In this document: in pieces, positions 1 to 7,546 of the stretch | Layout of the letters: every line of letters begins with the position of its first letter | How positions within the stretch are numbered: the first letter of the stretch is position 1 | NCBI GenBank assembly: GCA_039808585.1 | Contig: JBDHTJ010000182.1 | Location: forward strand, 1 to 9,378 | Reading direction: 5' to 3' | DNA: 9,378 nt | Source of the DNA: AWTP1-13 sp039808585 | Lineage (GTDB): Bacteria > Pseudomonadota > Alphaproteobacteria > Rhizobiales > Hyphomicrobiaceae | Notes under the pieces: model-generated | What the model was told of the DNA's origin: nothing | Databases searched by the model: none | Seen by the model: the letters and a program-made list of their open reading frames with translations, nothing else | Translations under genes and position numbers: made by a program

Positions 1-266
1 GCGAGCCAGGAGTTGGCAACCTCGGCAAAGAGCTTCGTGGCTTCGGTGAACTCCGTCGCCATGGCGTAAGGGCCGTTCTTGGCATCCGCCCGCTCGAGGA
101 AGCCGGTCAGAACCTTGCTGCCCTCCTCCATCAGCTGCATCATGTTGCGGCTGAATTCCTCCGGATCGGCGATCTGGTAGGCCGTCAGGTCGAGGTGCGG
201 CATGAGCGCGCCGGTAGACGACGGCTTCTGGGCCTCGGGCTTGTCGGGGGGCGACTTCTTCTGCAT
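1..266 (-). CDS. phaC: Class I poly(3-hydroxyalkanoate) synthase, N-terminal fragment
   Basis: Only the first 88 codons are present; the gene runs off the left edge. PhaC polymerises (R)-3-hydroxyacyl-CoA into polyhydroxyalkanoate at the surface of storage granules. The visible part begins with a polar Lys/Pro-rich leader (about residues 1-20). It then contains DPEEFSRNMMQLMEEGSKVL, which matches the start of the PhaC N-terminal domain, where class I synthases have a D-P-E-x-F-x-x-N segment followed by an E-x-G-x-K segment. The catalytic alpha/beta-hydrolase core with its Cys-Asp-His triad would lie outside the window, so class I rests on the N-terminal segment and on context. The start is the ATG at 266-264, with GAGG (276-273) six bases upstream. 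The gene is divergent from the aminotransferase. In rhizobia phaC commonly sits next to aminotransferase, hom and glpX genes (from memory), which supports the call. Confidence 0.88.
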   Translation of the reverse strand, partial: MQKKSPPDKPEAQKPSSTGALMPHLDLTAYQIADPEEFSRNMMQLMEEGSKVLTGFLERADAKNGPYAMATEFTEATKLFAEVANSWL

Positions 267-693
267 TTCCTGCCTCGCAAGGGCTCTGGCGGCCTGTGTT
301 CAACGCTGCCCGTGGAAAATCGCGCAGTCTTTCAGGCCTGTGGCTACGACTTGCTGGTGAAACATACACTTAGCCGTGCGCGTGCGCCACGGGTCGTAAG
401 GCCTGTTGGAAGCGATGACGCAAGATTCGCGGGTTTCGAAGCGAAAAGCGCAGCCGGCGGTGCAGATGTGGCGGATGGCGGCCACGGGGCAACTGTGACC
501 TGTGGACAAAGCCTCGACCGCGCCGCAATGGGGCGGGCATGTCTTTCCGCATAGCCTGCCGCAGCAAGTTGCAGTTGAGACGGGAGCGCGAATTAAAGTA
601 GAAGCGGCAACTGCCCTGAAAGCGAGCGAAGCTCGTGAGGCCGCTCGGCTTCCACCTGCGTCCGGCCTATCCGGCGCGCCGTAACTCAACCCG
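267..693. other. 427 bp divergent intergenic region between phaC and alaC
   Basis: There is no convincing gene here. The open frames that cross it (about 60-130 codons) are Arg/Ala/Gly-rich, overlap each other and resemble no family I know. The interval must hold the control regions of both flanking genes, but I found no promoter with good -35 and -10 boxes. Two small dyads are visible: CCGTG (374-378) with CACGG (388-392), and CTGC (556-559) with GCAG (571-574), the latter enclosing a further GCAG and GCAAGTTGC. A short AT-richer stretch (591-604, containing TTAAAGTAGAA) lies about 90 bp before alaC and is the most promoter-like base composition in the region. Confidence 0.6.
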
Positions 694-1956
694 ATGGTCA
701 TGCCCGTGATCGAAGAATTCCACCGCGAGAAGCGCCTGCCGCCCTACGTTTTCGCCGAGGTCAACCGGTTGAAGGCGGCCGCCCGAGCTCGCAAGGCCGA
801 CATCATCGACCTGGGCATGGGCAATCCTGACATGCCGACGCCACAGCACATCGTTGAAAAGCTTGTGGAAACCGTGTCGAAGCCGCGCACGAACCGCTAC
901 TCGGCATCAAAGGGCATCCCGGGCCTGCGCAAGGCCCAGGCCGGCTACTATGCGCGCCGCTTCGGCGTGAAGCTGAACCCCGATACGCAGGTGGTCGCGA
1001 CGCTCGGTTCCAAGGAAGGCTTCGCGAACATGGCGCAGGCGATTTCAGCGCCCGGCGACGTGATCCTGGTGCCGAGCCCCACCTATCCCATCCACGAGTT
1101 CGGCTTCATCATCTCGGGCGCCTCGATCCGGCAAATTCCAACCCACAACGTTCCCGGCCGCGAGAATGCCGACCCGTTGGCCGAGTTCCTGCGCGGTGTC
1201 GAGCGTGCCGTGAAGCATTCGATCCCGAAGCCCCTGGCGGTGGTGCTGAGCTATCCGTCCAACCCGACCGCGAACACCGCCGATCTCGAGTTTTACCGGG
1301 ACGCGGTGCAGCTCGCCAAACGGCTGGATCTCATCATTCTTTCGGACATCGCCTACTCGGAGATCTACTTCGAGAACAACCCGCCGCCGTCGGTGCTGCA
1401 GGTGCCGGGCGCCATGGACATCACGGTGGAGTTCACCTCGCTGTCCAAGACCTATTCCATGCCTGGCTGGCGCATGGGCTTTGCGGTGGGCAACGAGCGG
1501 CTGATCGCGGCGCTGGCGCGGGTGAAATCCTACCTCGACTACGGCGCCTTCACGCCCATCCAGGTGGCTGCCGCCGCGGCTCTCAATGGTCCACAAGACT
1601 GCGTGGACGAGATCCGGGCCGTGTACAAGGCGCGCCGCGACTGCCTCGTGGAGAGCTTCGGGCGGGCCGGCTGGGATATTCCAGCGCCGTCCGCCTCGAT
1701 GTTCGCCTGGGCGCCGATCCCGGAGGCGTTCCGCCCGATGGGCTCGGTGGAGTTCGCCAAGAAGCTCATCGAGGAAGCGGACGTTGCCGTATCGCCGGGT
1801 CTCGGCTTCGGGGAGTACGGCGAGGGCTTCGTGCGTATCGCCTTGGTGGAGAACGAGCATCGCATCCGGCAGGCGGCCCGCAACATCAAAAAGTTCCTCG
1901 CGAAGTCGCCGGAAACGATGCATAACGTGATCCCGATCTCACAAGCTTCACGATAA
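694..1956 (+). CDS. alaC: AlaC-type PLP-dependent aminotransferase (alanine/pyruvate type, fold type I)
   Basis: 420 residues, class I/II aminotransferase. It probably exchanges amino groups between alanine/glutamate and pyruvate/2-oxoglutarate in the cytoplasm. It resembles E. coli AlaC (YfdZ) along its length: the RLPPYVF opening, the DIIDLGMGNPD motif, the GSKEG cofactor-phosphate motif and a C-terminal VRIALVEN block. Expected residues are present: N190 in SNPT, D218 and Y221 in SDIAY, the Schiff-base lysine K252 in SLSKTYSMPGWR, R260, and the carboxylate-binding R381. Related annotations are LL-diaminopimelate or aspartate aminotransferase; substrate cannot be fixed from sequence. An in-frame TAA at 682-684 limits the start to ATG 694 or the ATG at 700, and neither has a Shine-Dalgarno match, so translation may be leaderless or weak. 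It is first of three genes, 11 bp before hom. Confidence 0.88.
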   Translation: MVMPVIEEFHREKRLPPYVFAEVNRLKAAARARKADIIDLGMGNPDMPTPQHIVEKLVETVSKPRTNRYSASKGIPGLRKAQAGYYARRFGVKLNPDTQVVATLGSKEGFANMAQAISAPGDVILVPSPTYPIHEFGFIISGASIRQIPTHNVPGRENADPLAEFLRGVERAVKHSIPKPLAVVLSYPSNPTANTADLEFYRDAVQLAKRLDLIILSDIAYSEIYFENNPPPSVLQVPGAMDITVEFTSLSKTYSMPGWRMGFAVGNERLIAALARVKSYLDYGAFTPIQVAAAAALNGPQDCVDEIRAVYKARRDCLVESFGRAGWDIPAPSASMFAWAPIPEAFRPMGSVEFAKKLIEEADVAVSPGLGFGEYGEGFVRIALVENEHRIRQAARNIKKFLAKSPETMHNVIPISQASR

Positions 1957-1967
1957 GCAAAGACGTC

Positions 1968-3290
<1,323 letters not shown>

Positions 3291-3335
3291 GGTTTTACCG
3301 GCAGCCTTTTCCGGCGCCGAAGGGAGACGAGCACC

Positions 3336-4334
3336 ATGAGCACGAGCACGGAAACGACGGGTGGGCTTGATCGCGTATTGGTGGGCGAAGTCGCGCGCGT
3401 AACCGAAGCGGCGGCAATCGCGGCGGCACGCCTACGCGGACGCGGAGACGAGAAGGCCGCCGACGGTGCAGCTGTCGACGCCATGCGCCGCGAACTGGGC
3501 AAGGTGCACATCCGCGGCCGCGTCGTGATCGGCGAAGGCGAGATGGACGAAAGCCCGATGCTCTACATCGGTGAAGAGGTGGGCATCGGCGATGGGCCGG
3601 AGGTCGATATCGCCGTCGATCCGCTCGAAGGCACCACCATCTGCGCCAAGGCGATGCCGAACTCGCTGGCCGTGCTCGCCATCTCAGAGCGCGGCGGCCT
3701 GCTCAATGCGCCGGACATGTACATGAACAAGATCGCCATCGGTCCGGGCTATCCCGAAGGCATCCTGGATCTCGACGCGCCACCGGCAGACACGATCGCC
3801 AAGATCGCCAAGGCCAAGGGCGTGCCCGTAACGGACATCACGGCCTGCATTCTGGACCGTCCGCGCCATGCAGAACTCATCGCGGCCGTGCGCAAGGCCG
3901 GCGCTGGGGTGCAGCTCATTCCGGATGGGGACATCGCGGGCGTGATCTGGACAACCGACCCGGCCGAGACGGGCATCGACATCTACTTCGGTATCGGCGG
4001 CGCGCCGGAGGGCGTGCTGGCAGCAGCGGCACTGCGCTGCATCGGTGGCCAGATGCAGGGCCGGCTGCACCCGCTGAAGCCGGAGGAAACCGAGCGCGCC
4101 ATGTCCATGGGCGTCAAGGATATCCGCCGCATCTACTCGATGACGGAGATGGCCTCGAGCGACGTGATCTTCTCCGCCACTGGCGTCACGGATGGATCGC
4201 TGCTCGATGGCGTGCACTTCCGGAATGGCTTTGCGGAGACGGAAACCGTGGTGATGCGCGCCAAGAGCGGCACCGTGCGACGCATCAAGACCACGTTCCG
4301 CATGATCGGCACGAAGCCGAAGTCGTTCGGCTGA
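3336..4334 (+). CDS. glpX: Class II fructose-1,6-bisphosphatase GlpX
   Basis: 332 residues. It hydrolyses fructose 1,6-bisphosphate to fructose 6-phosphate in gluconeogenesis; some bacterial members also act on sedoheptulose 1,7-bisphosphate. The metal-binding set of E. coli GlpX (D33, E57, D85, E88) is matched with a constant offset of ten: D43 in DGAAVDAMR, E67 in GEGEMDESPMLYIGE, and D95 and E98 in DPLEGT. Other family blocks are LNAPDMYMNKIAIGPG, IPDGDIAG, GIGGAPEGVLAAAALR and the C-terminal FSATGVTDG. An AGGGAG ribosome site (3321-3326) precedes the ATG by nine bases. It lies 45 bp behind hom, in the same transcription direction, and ends 22 bp from the convergent FAD hydroxylase gene. 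A short GCCC/GGGC dyad (4344-4357) lies between the two stop codons but lacks a T tract. Confidence 0.96.
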   Translation: MSTSTETTGGLDRVLVGEVARVTEAAAIAAARLRGRGDEKAADGAAVDAMRRELGKVHIRGRVVIGEGEMDESPMLYIGEEVGIGDGPEVDIAVDPLEGTTICAKAMPNSLAVLAISERGGLLNAPDMYMNKIAIGPGYPEGILDLDAPPADTIAKIAKAKGVPVTDITACILDRPRHAELIAAVRKAGAGVQLIPDGDIAGVIWTTDPAETGIDIYFGIGGAPEGVLAAAALRCIGGQMQGRLHPLKPEETERAMSMGVKDIRRIYSMTEMASSDVIFSATGVTDGSLLDGVHFRNGFAETETVVMRAKSGTVRRIKTTFRMIGTKPKSFG

Positions 4335-4356
4335 ACTGAAGGCGCCCGCGCGTGGG

Positions 4357-5532
4357 CTATGCGCGCCAACCGTAGAGCCAGTCGAGACCGGCCATGAGCC
4401 TTGTGCCGGGCGCAGCAGCCATGACGCTGTCGCGGGCAACCGACATGGGCCAGCCGAGGTGGTAGATCCAGCCGTTGCGGCGGCTTGCCTCCTGAACGCG
4501 CCGGGCCCGGGGGCGTCTCTCGTCCGCGTAGCGCTGCAGTGCCTCGGCATCCGGACGGCCCGAGGAGAGATGTTGCGCGAGTACGATCGCATCCTCCAAT
4601 GCTAGCACGCCCCCCTGCGCCAGGTAGGGGAACATCGGGTGCGCCGCGTCACCTAGCAAAGCAACGCGCCCCCGTGTCCACGCCGGAAGCTCCGCAAGGC
4701 GATTGAGCGACCAGCGACGCCAGCCTTCCGCGTGCATCAGGATGTGGGCGAGATCATCGTGGAAATGCGCCAGGTGCGCGTTGAGTTGCGTCCGATCGGC
4801 CTCGGCATCCCAGACGCGGGACTGCCATGTCTCCTCTGTGATGACAACAGCGGCGATTTCGCTGCCGCCACGCAGGGGATAGTGCACGACGTGGGCCTTG
4901 GGACTGAGCCAGAGGCCCACGGCGTTCCCCGCGAGCCTTCCGGCTGCCGCAGCCGGGATGACAACCCGGGAAGCGCTGGCGCCGGCAAAGACTGGCGCAC
5001 GTCCGGAGGCTATGTGCTCGCGGACCTTCGACCAGAGGCCGTCGGCACCAACGAGCACGGCGCCCTTGGTGGTGCGGCCGGCGTCGTCTGAAACTTCGAC
5101 CTGGCCACCCTCGTCGCGAATGGCATTGATTGGGAACCCGGTGAAGATCTCGATGAGGGGGGACGCGTCGGCTGCGGTTTTCAATGCTGCATGGAGGTCT
5201 GCGCGGTGAGCCACCCAATAGGGTGCCCCATGACGGGCGGCAATCCAATCACCGAGCGGAAGGGTGGCGATGCGCTTGCCACTCAATCCCGTGACGACAT
5301 CGATGAGCTCGGGAATCCCGACGAAGGGTGCCAGATGCGGTGCGACGCCCAGCACTTGCAGAACATGCACACCGTTGGGGCCGATCTGAATGCCGGCGCC
5401 GGCCGGCGCGAAGGCGCTGCGGGCCTCTAGCACCAGCGATTGCCGCCCCTGCCTGGCAAGCGCGACGGCAAGGGCCAAGCCGCCGATACCGCCTCCTGCA
5501 ATCAGGACACGATCGGCCGCCGCTCCAGGCAT
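4357..5532 (-). CDS. FAD-dependent aromatic monooxygenase (salicylate hydroxylase-like, group A flavoprotein)
   Basis: 391 residues, a single-component flavin hydroxylase of the PHBH/salicylate-hydroxylase group, which uses NAD(P)H and O2 to hydroxylate an aromatic ring. Three hallmarks are visible. The dinucleotide-binding GGGIGG (13-18) is followed by E36 at the end of beta-2. The DG motif is VGADGLWSKVR (D164). The GD motif is LLGDAAHPMFPYLAQGG (D295). The tail, with RRNGWIYHLGWP and an ending in LDWLYGWR, looks like proteins annotated as salicylate hydroxylase in rhizobia. A true salicylate substrate is not shown, and no ring-cleavage genes are nearby; a quinone or other phenolic substrate is equally possible. 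The start ATG at 5532 has GGAT about ten bases upstream. It lies 31 bp behind the zinc-finger gene and is probably its operon partner. Confidence 0.85.
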   Translation of the reverse strand: MPGAAADRVLIAGGGIGGLALAVALARQGRQSLVLEARSAFAPAGAGIQIGPNGVHVLQVLGVAPHLAPFVGIPELIDVVTGLSGKRIATLPLGDWIAARHGAPYWVAHRADLHAALKTAADASPLIEIFTGFPINAIRDEGGQVEVSDDAGRTTKGAVLVGADGLWSKVREHIASGRAPVFAGASASRVVIPAAAAGRLAGNAVGLWLSPKAHVVHYPLRGGSEIAAVVITEETWQSRVWDAEADRTQLNAHLAHFHDDLAHILMHAEGWRRWSLNRLAELPAWTRGRVALLGDAAHPMFPYLAQGGVLALEDAIVLAQHLSSGRPDAEALQRYADERRPRARRVQEASRRNGWIYHLGWPMSVARDSVMAAAPGTRLMAGLDWLYGWRA

Positions 5533-5563
5533 CGTCGTTGATCCAATGGGGGAGGGGCGGCGT

Positions 5564-5818
5564 TCAGGCCGCCTTCTCCTTGTCGGTCGTCACCAGGCAG
5601 CCCGCAGGCTCCGTCTCGTCCGCGTGCAGGCGGGCATCGTAGATGTAGAGCGTGGAGCAGTAGGGGCAGAGCACCTGCGCATCCTGCCCCATGTCCAGGA
5701 ACACGTGCGGATGGTCGAATGGGGGGCGGGCCCCCATGCACTGGAACTCCTTCACGCCGACGGAGATCTTCTCGACGCCCTGGTCGTTGGCGAAATGCGG
5801 GATGAGGGATGAAGCCAT
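5564..5818 (-). CDS. NDUFS6-like CHCC zinc-finger protein (zf-CHCC, putative complex I accessory subunit)
   Basis: 84 residues. The core reads VGVKEFQCMGARPPFDHPHV followed by FLDMGQDAQVLCPYCSTLY. This gives the ligand set C27, H36, C51, C54 with the C-x8-H-x14-C-x2-C spacing of the zf-CHCC family. Mitochondrial NDUFS6 belongs to this family and binds zinc at the peripheral arm of respiratory complex I. Alphaproteobacteria carry homologues, and in Paracoccus a counterpart is part of complex I, so that is the likely role; the operon itself contains no nuo genes. The protein is soluble, with about 24 extra polar residues after the zinc site. The start is the ATG at 5818, giving the MASSLIPHFANDQG beginning normal for the family; no good ribosome site is visible. 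It is divergent from the alpha/beta hydrolase and first in a pair with the FAD hydroxylase. Confidence 0.88.
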   Translation of the reverse strand: MASSLIPHFANDQGVEKISVGVKEFQCMGARPPFDHPHVFLDMGQDAQVLCPYCSTLYIYDARLHADETEPAGCLVTTDKEKAA

Positions 5819-5912
5819 GTGCGGGACAACAGGTTCGCTGTGGTGGGATTCGAGGCGGGACCATAGCCTGCCGCCGCAGCCGATGATAGGGGTGGCCCGG
5901 TCGCAGGGCGAG

Positions 5913-5917
5913 GGAGG
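5913..5917 (+). promoter_or_regulatory. Ribosome binding site deciding the GTG start of the hydrolase
   Basis: GGAGG within AGGGAGGAG (5911-5919) lies seven bases before the GTG at 5925. It is the best Shine-Dalgarno match in the window. It fixes the hydrolase start despite a frame that stays open upstream to an ATG at 5691, which lies inside the opposite-strand zinc-finger gene. Confidence 0.8.
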
Positions 5918-5924
5918 AGAGCGC

Positions 5925-6683
5925 GTGCAGATCCAGTACTTCCAATCAGGGCAATTGAAGATCGCCTTTACGGATCAAGGCGATGGCGACCCCGTGATGC
6001 TGGTCCACGGCTTTGCCTCGAACATCAAGGCGAACTGGAGTGATCCCGGCTGGATCAGCCTGCTGCGCCGTGAAGGCTACCGCGTCGTCGCCATCGACAA
6101 TCGCGGACACGGGCACAGCGACAAACCGCGCGATGTCGAGAGCTATGCGCTGAGGAACATGGTGGAGGATGCGCGGGCGCTGCTCGACCACCTGGGCATC
6201 GCCCGTGCCGACGTCATGGGTTACTCGATGGGGGCGCGGATCACGGCGCTGCTGGCGTACAAGCACCCGGAGCGGGTGCGCAGCGCCATCTTCGGCGGCA
6301 TGGGGGCCAACATGGTGCGGCCCATGCGCGGGACGGAAGAGATCGCGAACGCGCTGGAAGCGCCATCGCTCGACAGCGCGACAGATCCCACCGGCCGCAC
6401 GTTCCGCGCCTTCGCGGACAAGACGGGAAGCGACAGGTTGGCTCTGGCTGCGTGCATGCGCGGCTCGCGCGAGCCGATCGGCGCCGACGTTCTGGGCGGC
6501 CTTTCGTGCCCTGTGCTGGTGGCAGTGGGAACGGCCGATGACATCGCCGCACCGGCGGAAGACCTCGCGAAGCTCATTCCCAACGCCGAGGCTTTGCCTA
6601 TTCCAGGGCGGGACCATATGCTCGCCGTAGGCGACAGGGTCTACAAAGCCGGTGTCGTCGCGTTCCTGCAGCGCAGGCCATAG
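5925..6683 (+). CDS. Alpha/beta-fold hydrolase
   Basis: 252 residues from the GTG start, a cytoplasmic alpha/beta hydrolase of unknown substrate (esterase, thioesterase or similar). The oxyanion-hole segment is VMLVHGFASN (about residues 25-34). The strand and turn AIDNRGHGHSDKP follow. The nucleophile elbow is GYSMG with S101. The acid is D205 or D206 in VGTADDIAAP, and the histidine is H231 in GRDHMLAVGD, so the triad is complete. Length is normal for a minimal single-domain member, with a short cap around residues 130-180. A longer reading from 5691 would add 78 residues that only mirror the antisense zinc-finger gene; they match no hydrolase segment. The thioesterase gene follows after 35 bp and is probably co-transcribed. 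There is no signal peptide. Confidence 0.87.
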   Translation: MQIQYFQSGQLKIAFTDQGDGDPVMLVHGFASNIKANWSDPGWISLLRREGYRVVAIDNRGHGHSDKPRDVESYALRNMVEDARALLDHLGIARADVMGYSMGARITALLAYKHPERVRSAIFGGMGANMVRPMRGTEEIANALEAPSLDSATDPTGRTFRAFADKTGSDRLALAACMRGSREPIGADVLGGLSCPVLVAVGTADDIAAPAEDLAKLIPNAEALPIPGRDHMLAVGDRVYKAGVVAFLQRRP

Positions 6684-6718
6684 ATCAGGTTCTCGTCCCC
6701 AAGCCACCGAGAGATACG

Positions 6719-7186
6719 ATGACGTCCAACGTCCCGCGCGGCGCGTTCACGCCTGCGTTCCCCGGTTATGCCGAGATGATCCGCGCCAGCTTCGCCAAGC
6801 AGGGCATGATGCTGGCAATGGGCGCCCGCCTCGTGTCCATCACGCCGGGCGGATGCCGCATCGAACTGCCCTTCTCGGAGGGGGTGTCGCAGCAGCAGGG
6901 GTTCTTCCATGGCGGTGCCATCGGTGCGATCGCGGATGTCGCGGCGGGGTATGCCGCATACTCGCTGATGCCGGAAGGCGCCGAAATCCTGACGGTGGAA
7001 TACAAGATCAACCTGGTGAAGGCGGCGCGGGGACCTTTGATCCGGGCGGAGAGCCAGGTGCTGCGGGCGGGGCGGACGCTGAGCGTGTGCCGGGCCGAGG
7101 TTTTCCAGATCGGGCAAGAAAGCCGCGAACTGTGCGCGGTTCTTCAGGCTACGATGATGCGGGTGGAGCCTGCCGCGAAGGCATAG
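6719..7186 (+). CDS. PaaI-family hotdog thioesterase
   Basis: 155 residues, single hotdog domain. These enzymes hydrolyse acyl-CoA or aryl-CoA thioesters, usually as homotetramers in the cytoplasm. The diagnostic block is QQGFFHGGAIGAIADVAAGY: H64-G65-G66 lies on the central helix, followed nine residues later by D73, the spacing of the catalytic aspartate in E. coli PaaI. The following strands are recognisable too: LTVEYKINLVKAARG corresponds to the family's T-x-E-x-K-I-N-x-L/F-x-P/A segment, and then LIRAESQVLRAGRTLSVCRAEVF. The start ATG at 6719 has a weak GAGA site. It lies 35 bp behind the alpha/beta hydrolase. No phenylacetate (paa) genes are nearby, so the substrate is open. It is followed by a 360 bp interval with no clear terminator. 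Confidence 0.88.
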   Translation: MTSNVPRGAFTPAFPGYAEMIRASFAKQGMMLAMGARLVSITPGGCRIELPFSEGVSQQQGFFHGGAIGAIADVAAGYAAYSLMPEGAEILTVEYKINLVKAARGPLIRAESQVLRAGRTLSVCRAEVFQIGQESRELCAVLQATMMRVEPAAKA

Positions 7187-7303
7187 GCAATCGATACCGT
7201 CAAAAGCACAACGGCCCCACAAGGCCAACGCTACGATCCGAAAGGACAAACCGCGGGGAATGTCGCGAGATCGCAGGCACTGGCAAAATGCAGGAGCCGT
7301 GGC

Positions 7304-7420
7304 TTACGCACTTATACTCGACTGATACGCAACAAGGGTACGCTACGCATTCAAGGGTACGCTACACGTTTTACGCAACTGATACGCAACTGTGCAAGTG
7401 ATACGCAACCGACGCTACGC
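7304..7420 (+). repeat. Cluster of direct TACGC-containing repeats
   Basis: TACGC occurs nine times, at 7305, 7326, 7339, 7344, 7358, 7372, 7383, 7402 and 7416, always on the plus strand. Two longer words make up the cluster. GATACGCAAC is exact at 7324, 7381 and 7400, with TTTACGCAAC at 7370; the 13-mer ACTGATACGCAAC is exact at 7321 and 7378. CAAGGGTACGCTAC is exact at 7333 and 7352, with a relative GACGCTACGCAT at 7411. Several copies are 19 bases apart (7333/7352 and 7381/7400), which looks like a degenerate tandem array or an iterated binding site. Spacers are not uniform and there are no palindromic units, so this is not a CRISPR. Function unknown. Confidence 0.85.
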
Positions 7421-7427
7421 ATACTCT

Positions 7428-7458
7428 TTGACGGGACCATCATAGCAGGCGCTACAAC
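7428..7458 (+). promoter_or_regulatory. Possible sigma-70-type promoter for the DUF1194 gene
   Basis: TTGACG (7428-7433) is a good -35 match. TACAAC (7453-7458), 19 bases further, is a moderate -10 with four of six consensus positions, but the spacing is long. It begins eight bases after the last TACGC repeat and ends 88 bp before the ATG. This is suggestive only. Confidence 0.28.
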
Positions 7459-7546
7459 CTGCGTCGCCGGCAACGCTTCCGCCTGTGGATCATCCGTGCG
7501 CTCGAAGCGGCTTCCAAGCGCGCGCCACGCATGGCAGAGTTAGCGG

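Larger units (their letters stand above)
7187..7546. other. 360 bp intergenic region between thioesterase and DUF1194 genes
   Basis: No gene is supported here; frames that cross it are continuations of shadow frames from the thioesterase. Its middle (7301-7440) is about 50 percent GC by hand count, clearly lower than the coding DNA on both sides, and holds the TACGC repeat cluster. Further copies of the CGCTAC word lie outside the cluster at 7229 and 7450. A 5 bp dyad, GCAGG (7445-7449) with CCTGC (7458-7462), lies between the cluster and the DUF1194 gene. No T-tract terminator is visible after the thioesterase. Confidence 0.7.

Noticed and set aside
195..701. Open frames of 119 and 133 codons in the phaC/alaC interval.
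   Set aside because: They lack recognisable motifs, overlap each other and the phaC start, and have Arg/Ala-rich composition typical of non-coding GC-rich DNA.
1045..1923. Minus-strand open frame of 292 codons.
   Set aside because: Shadow of the aminotransferase gene; His/Arg-rich with no family resemblance.
4344..4357. Intrinsic terminator between the convergent glpX and FAD genes (GCCC/GGGC dyad).
   Set aside because: The stem is only 4 bp and no T tract follows on either strand.
3684..4592. Minus-strand open frame of 302 codons spanning the glpX and FAD gene ends.
   Set aside because: It crosses two confidently identified genes in a different frame and shows no domain.
5691..5924. N-terminal extension of 78 residues for the alpha/beta hydrolase, from an ATG at 5691.
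   Set aside because: It overlaps the conserved zinc-finger gene on the other strand, matches no hydrolase segment, and a strong ribosome site points to GTG at 5925.
6652..7401. Plus-strand open frame of 249 codons over the thioesterase and the repeat region.
   Set aside because: It is out of frame with the thioesterase, which has full family motifs; its C-terminal end is only the translated repeat region.
7304..7420. CRISPR array.
   Set aside because: Repeat words are short (5-14 bases), spacers are irregular (0-14 bases) and there are no cas genes.
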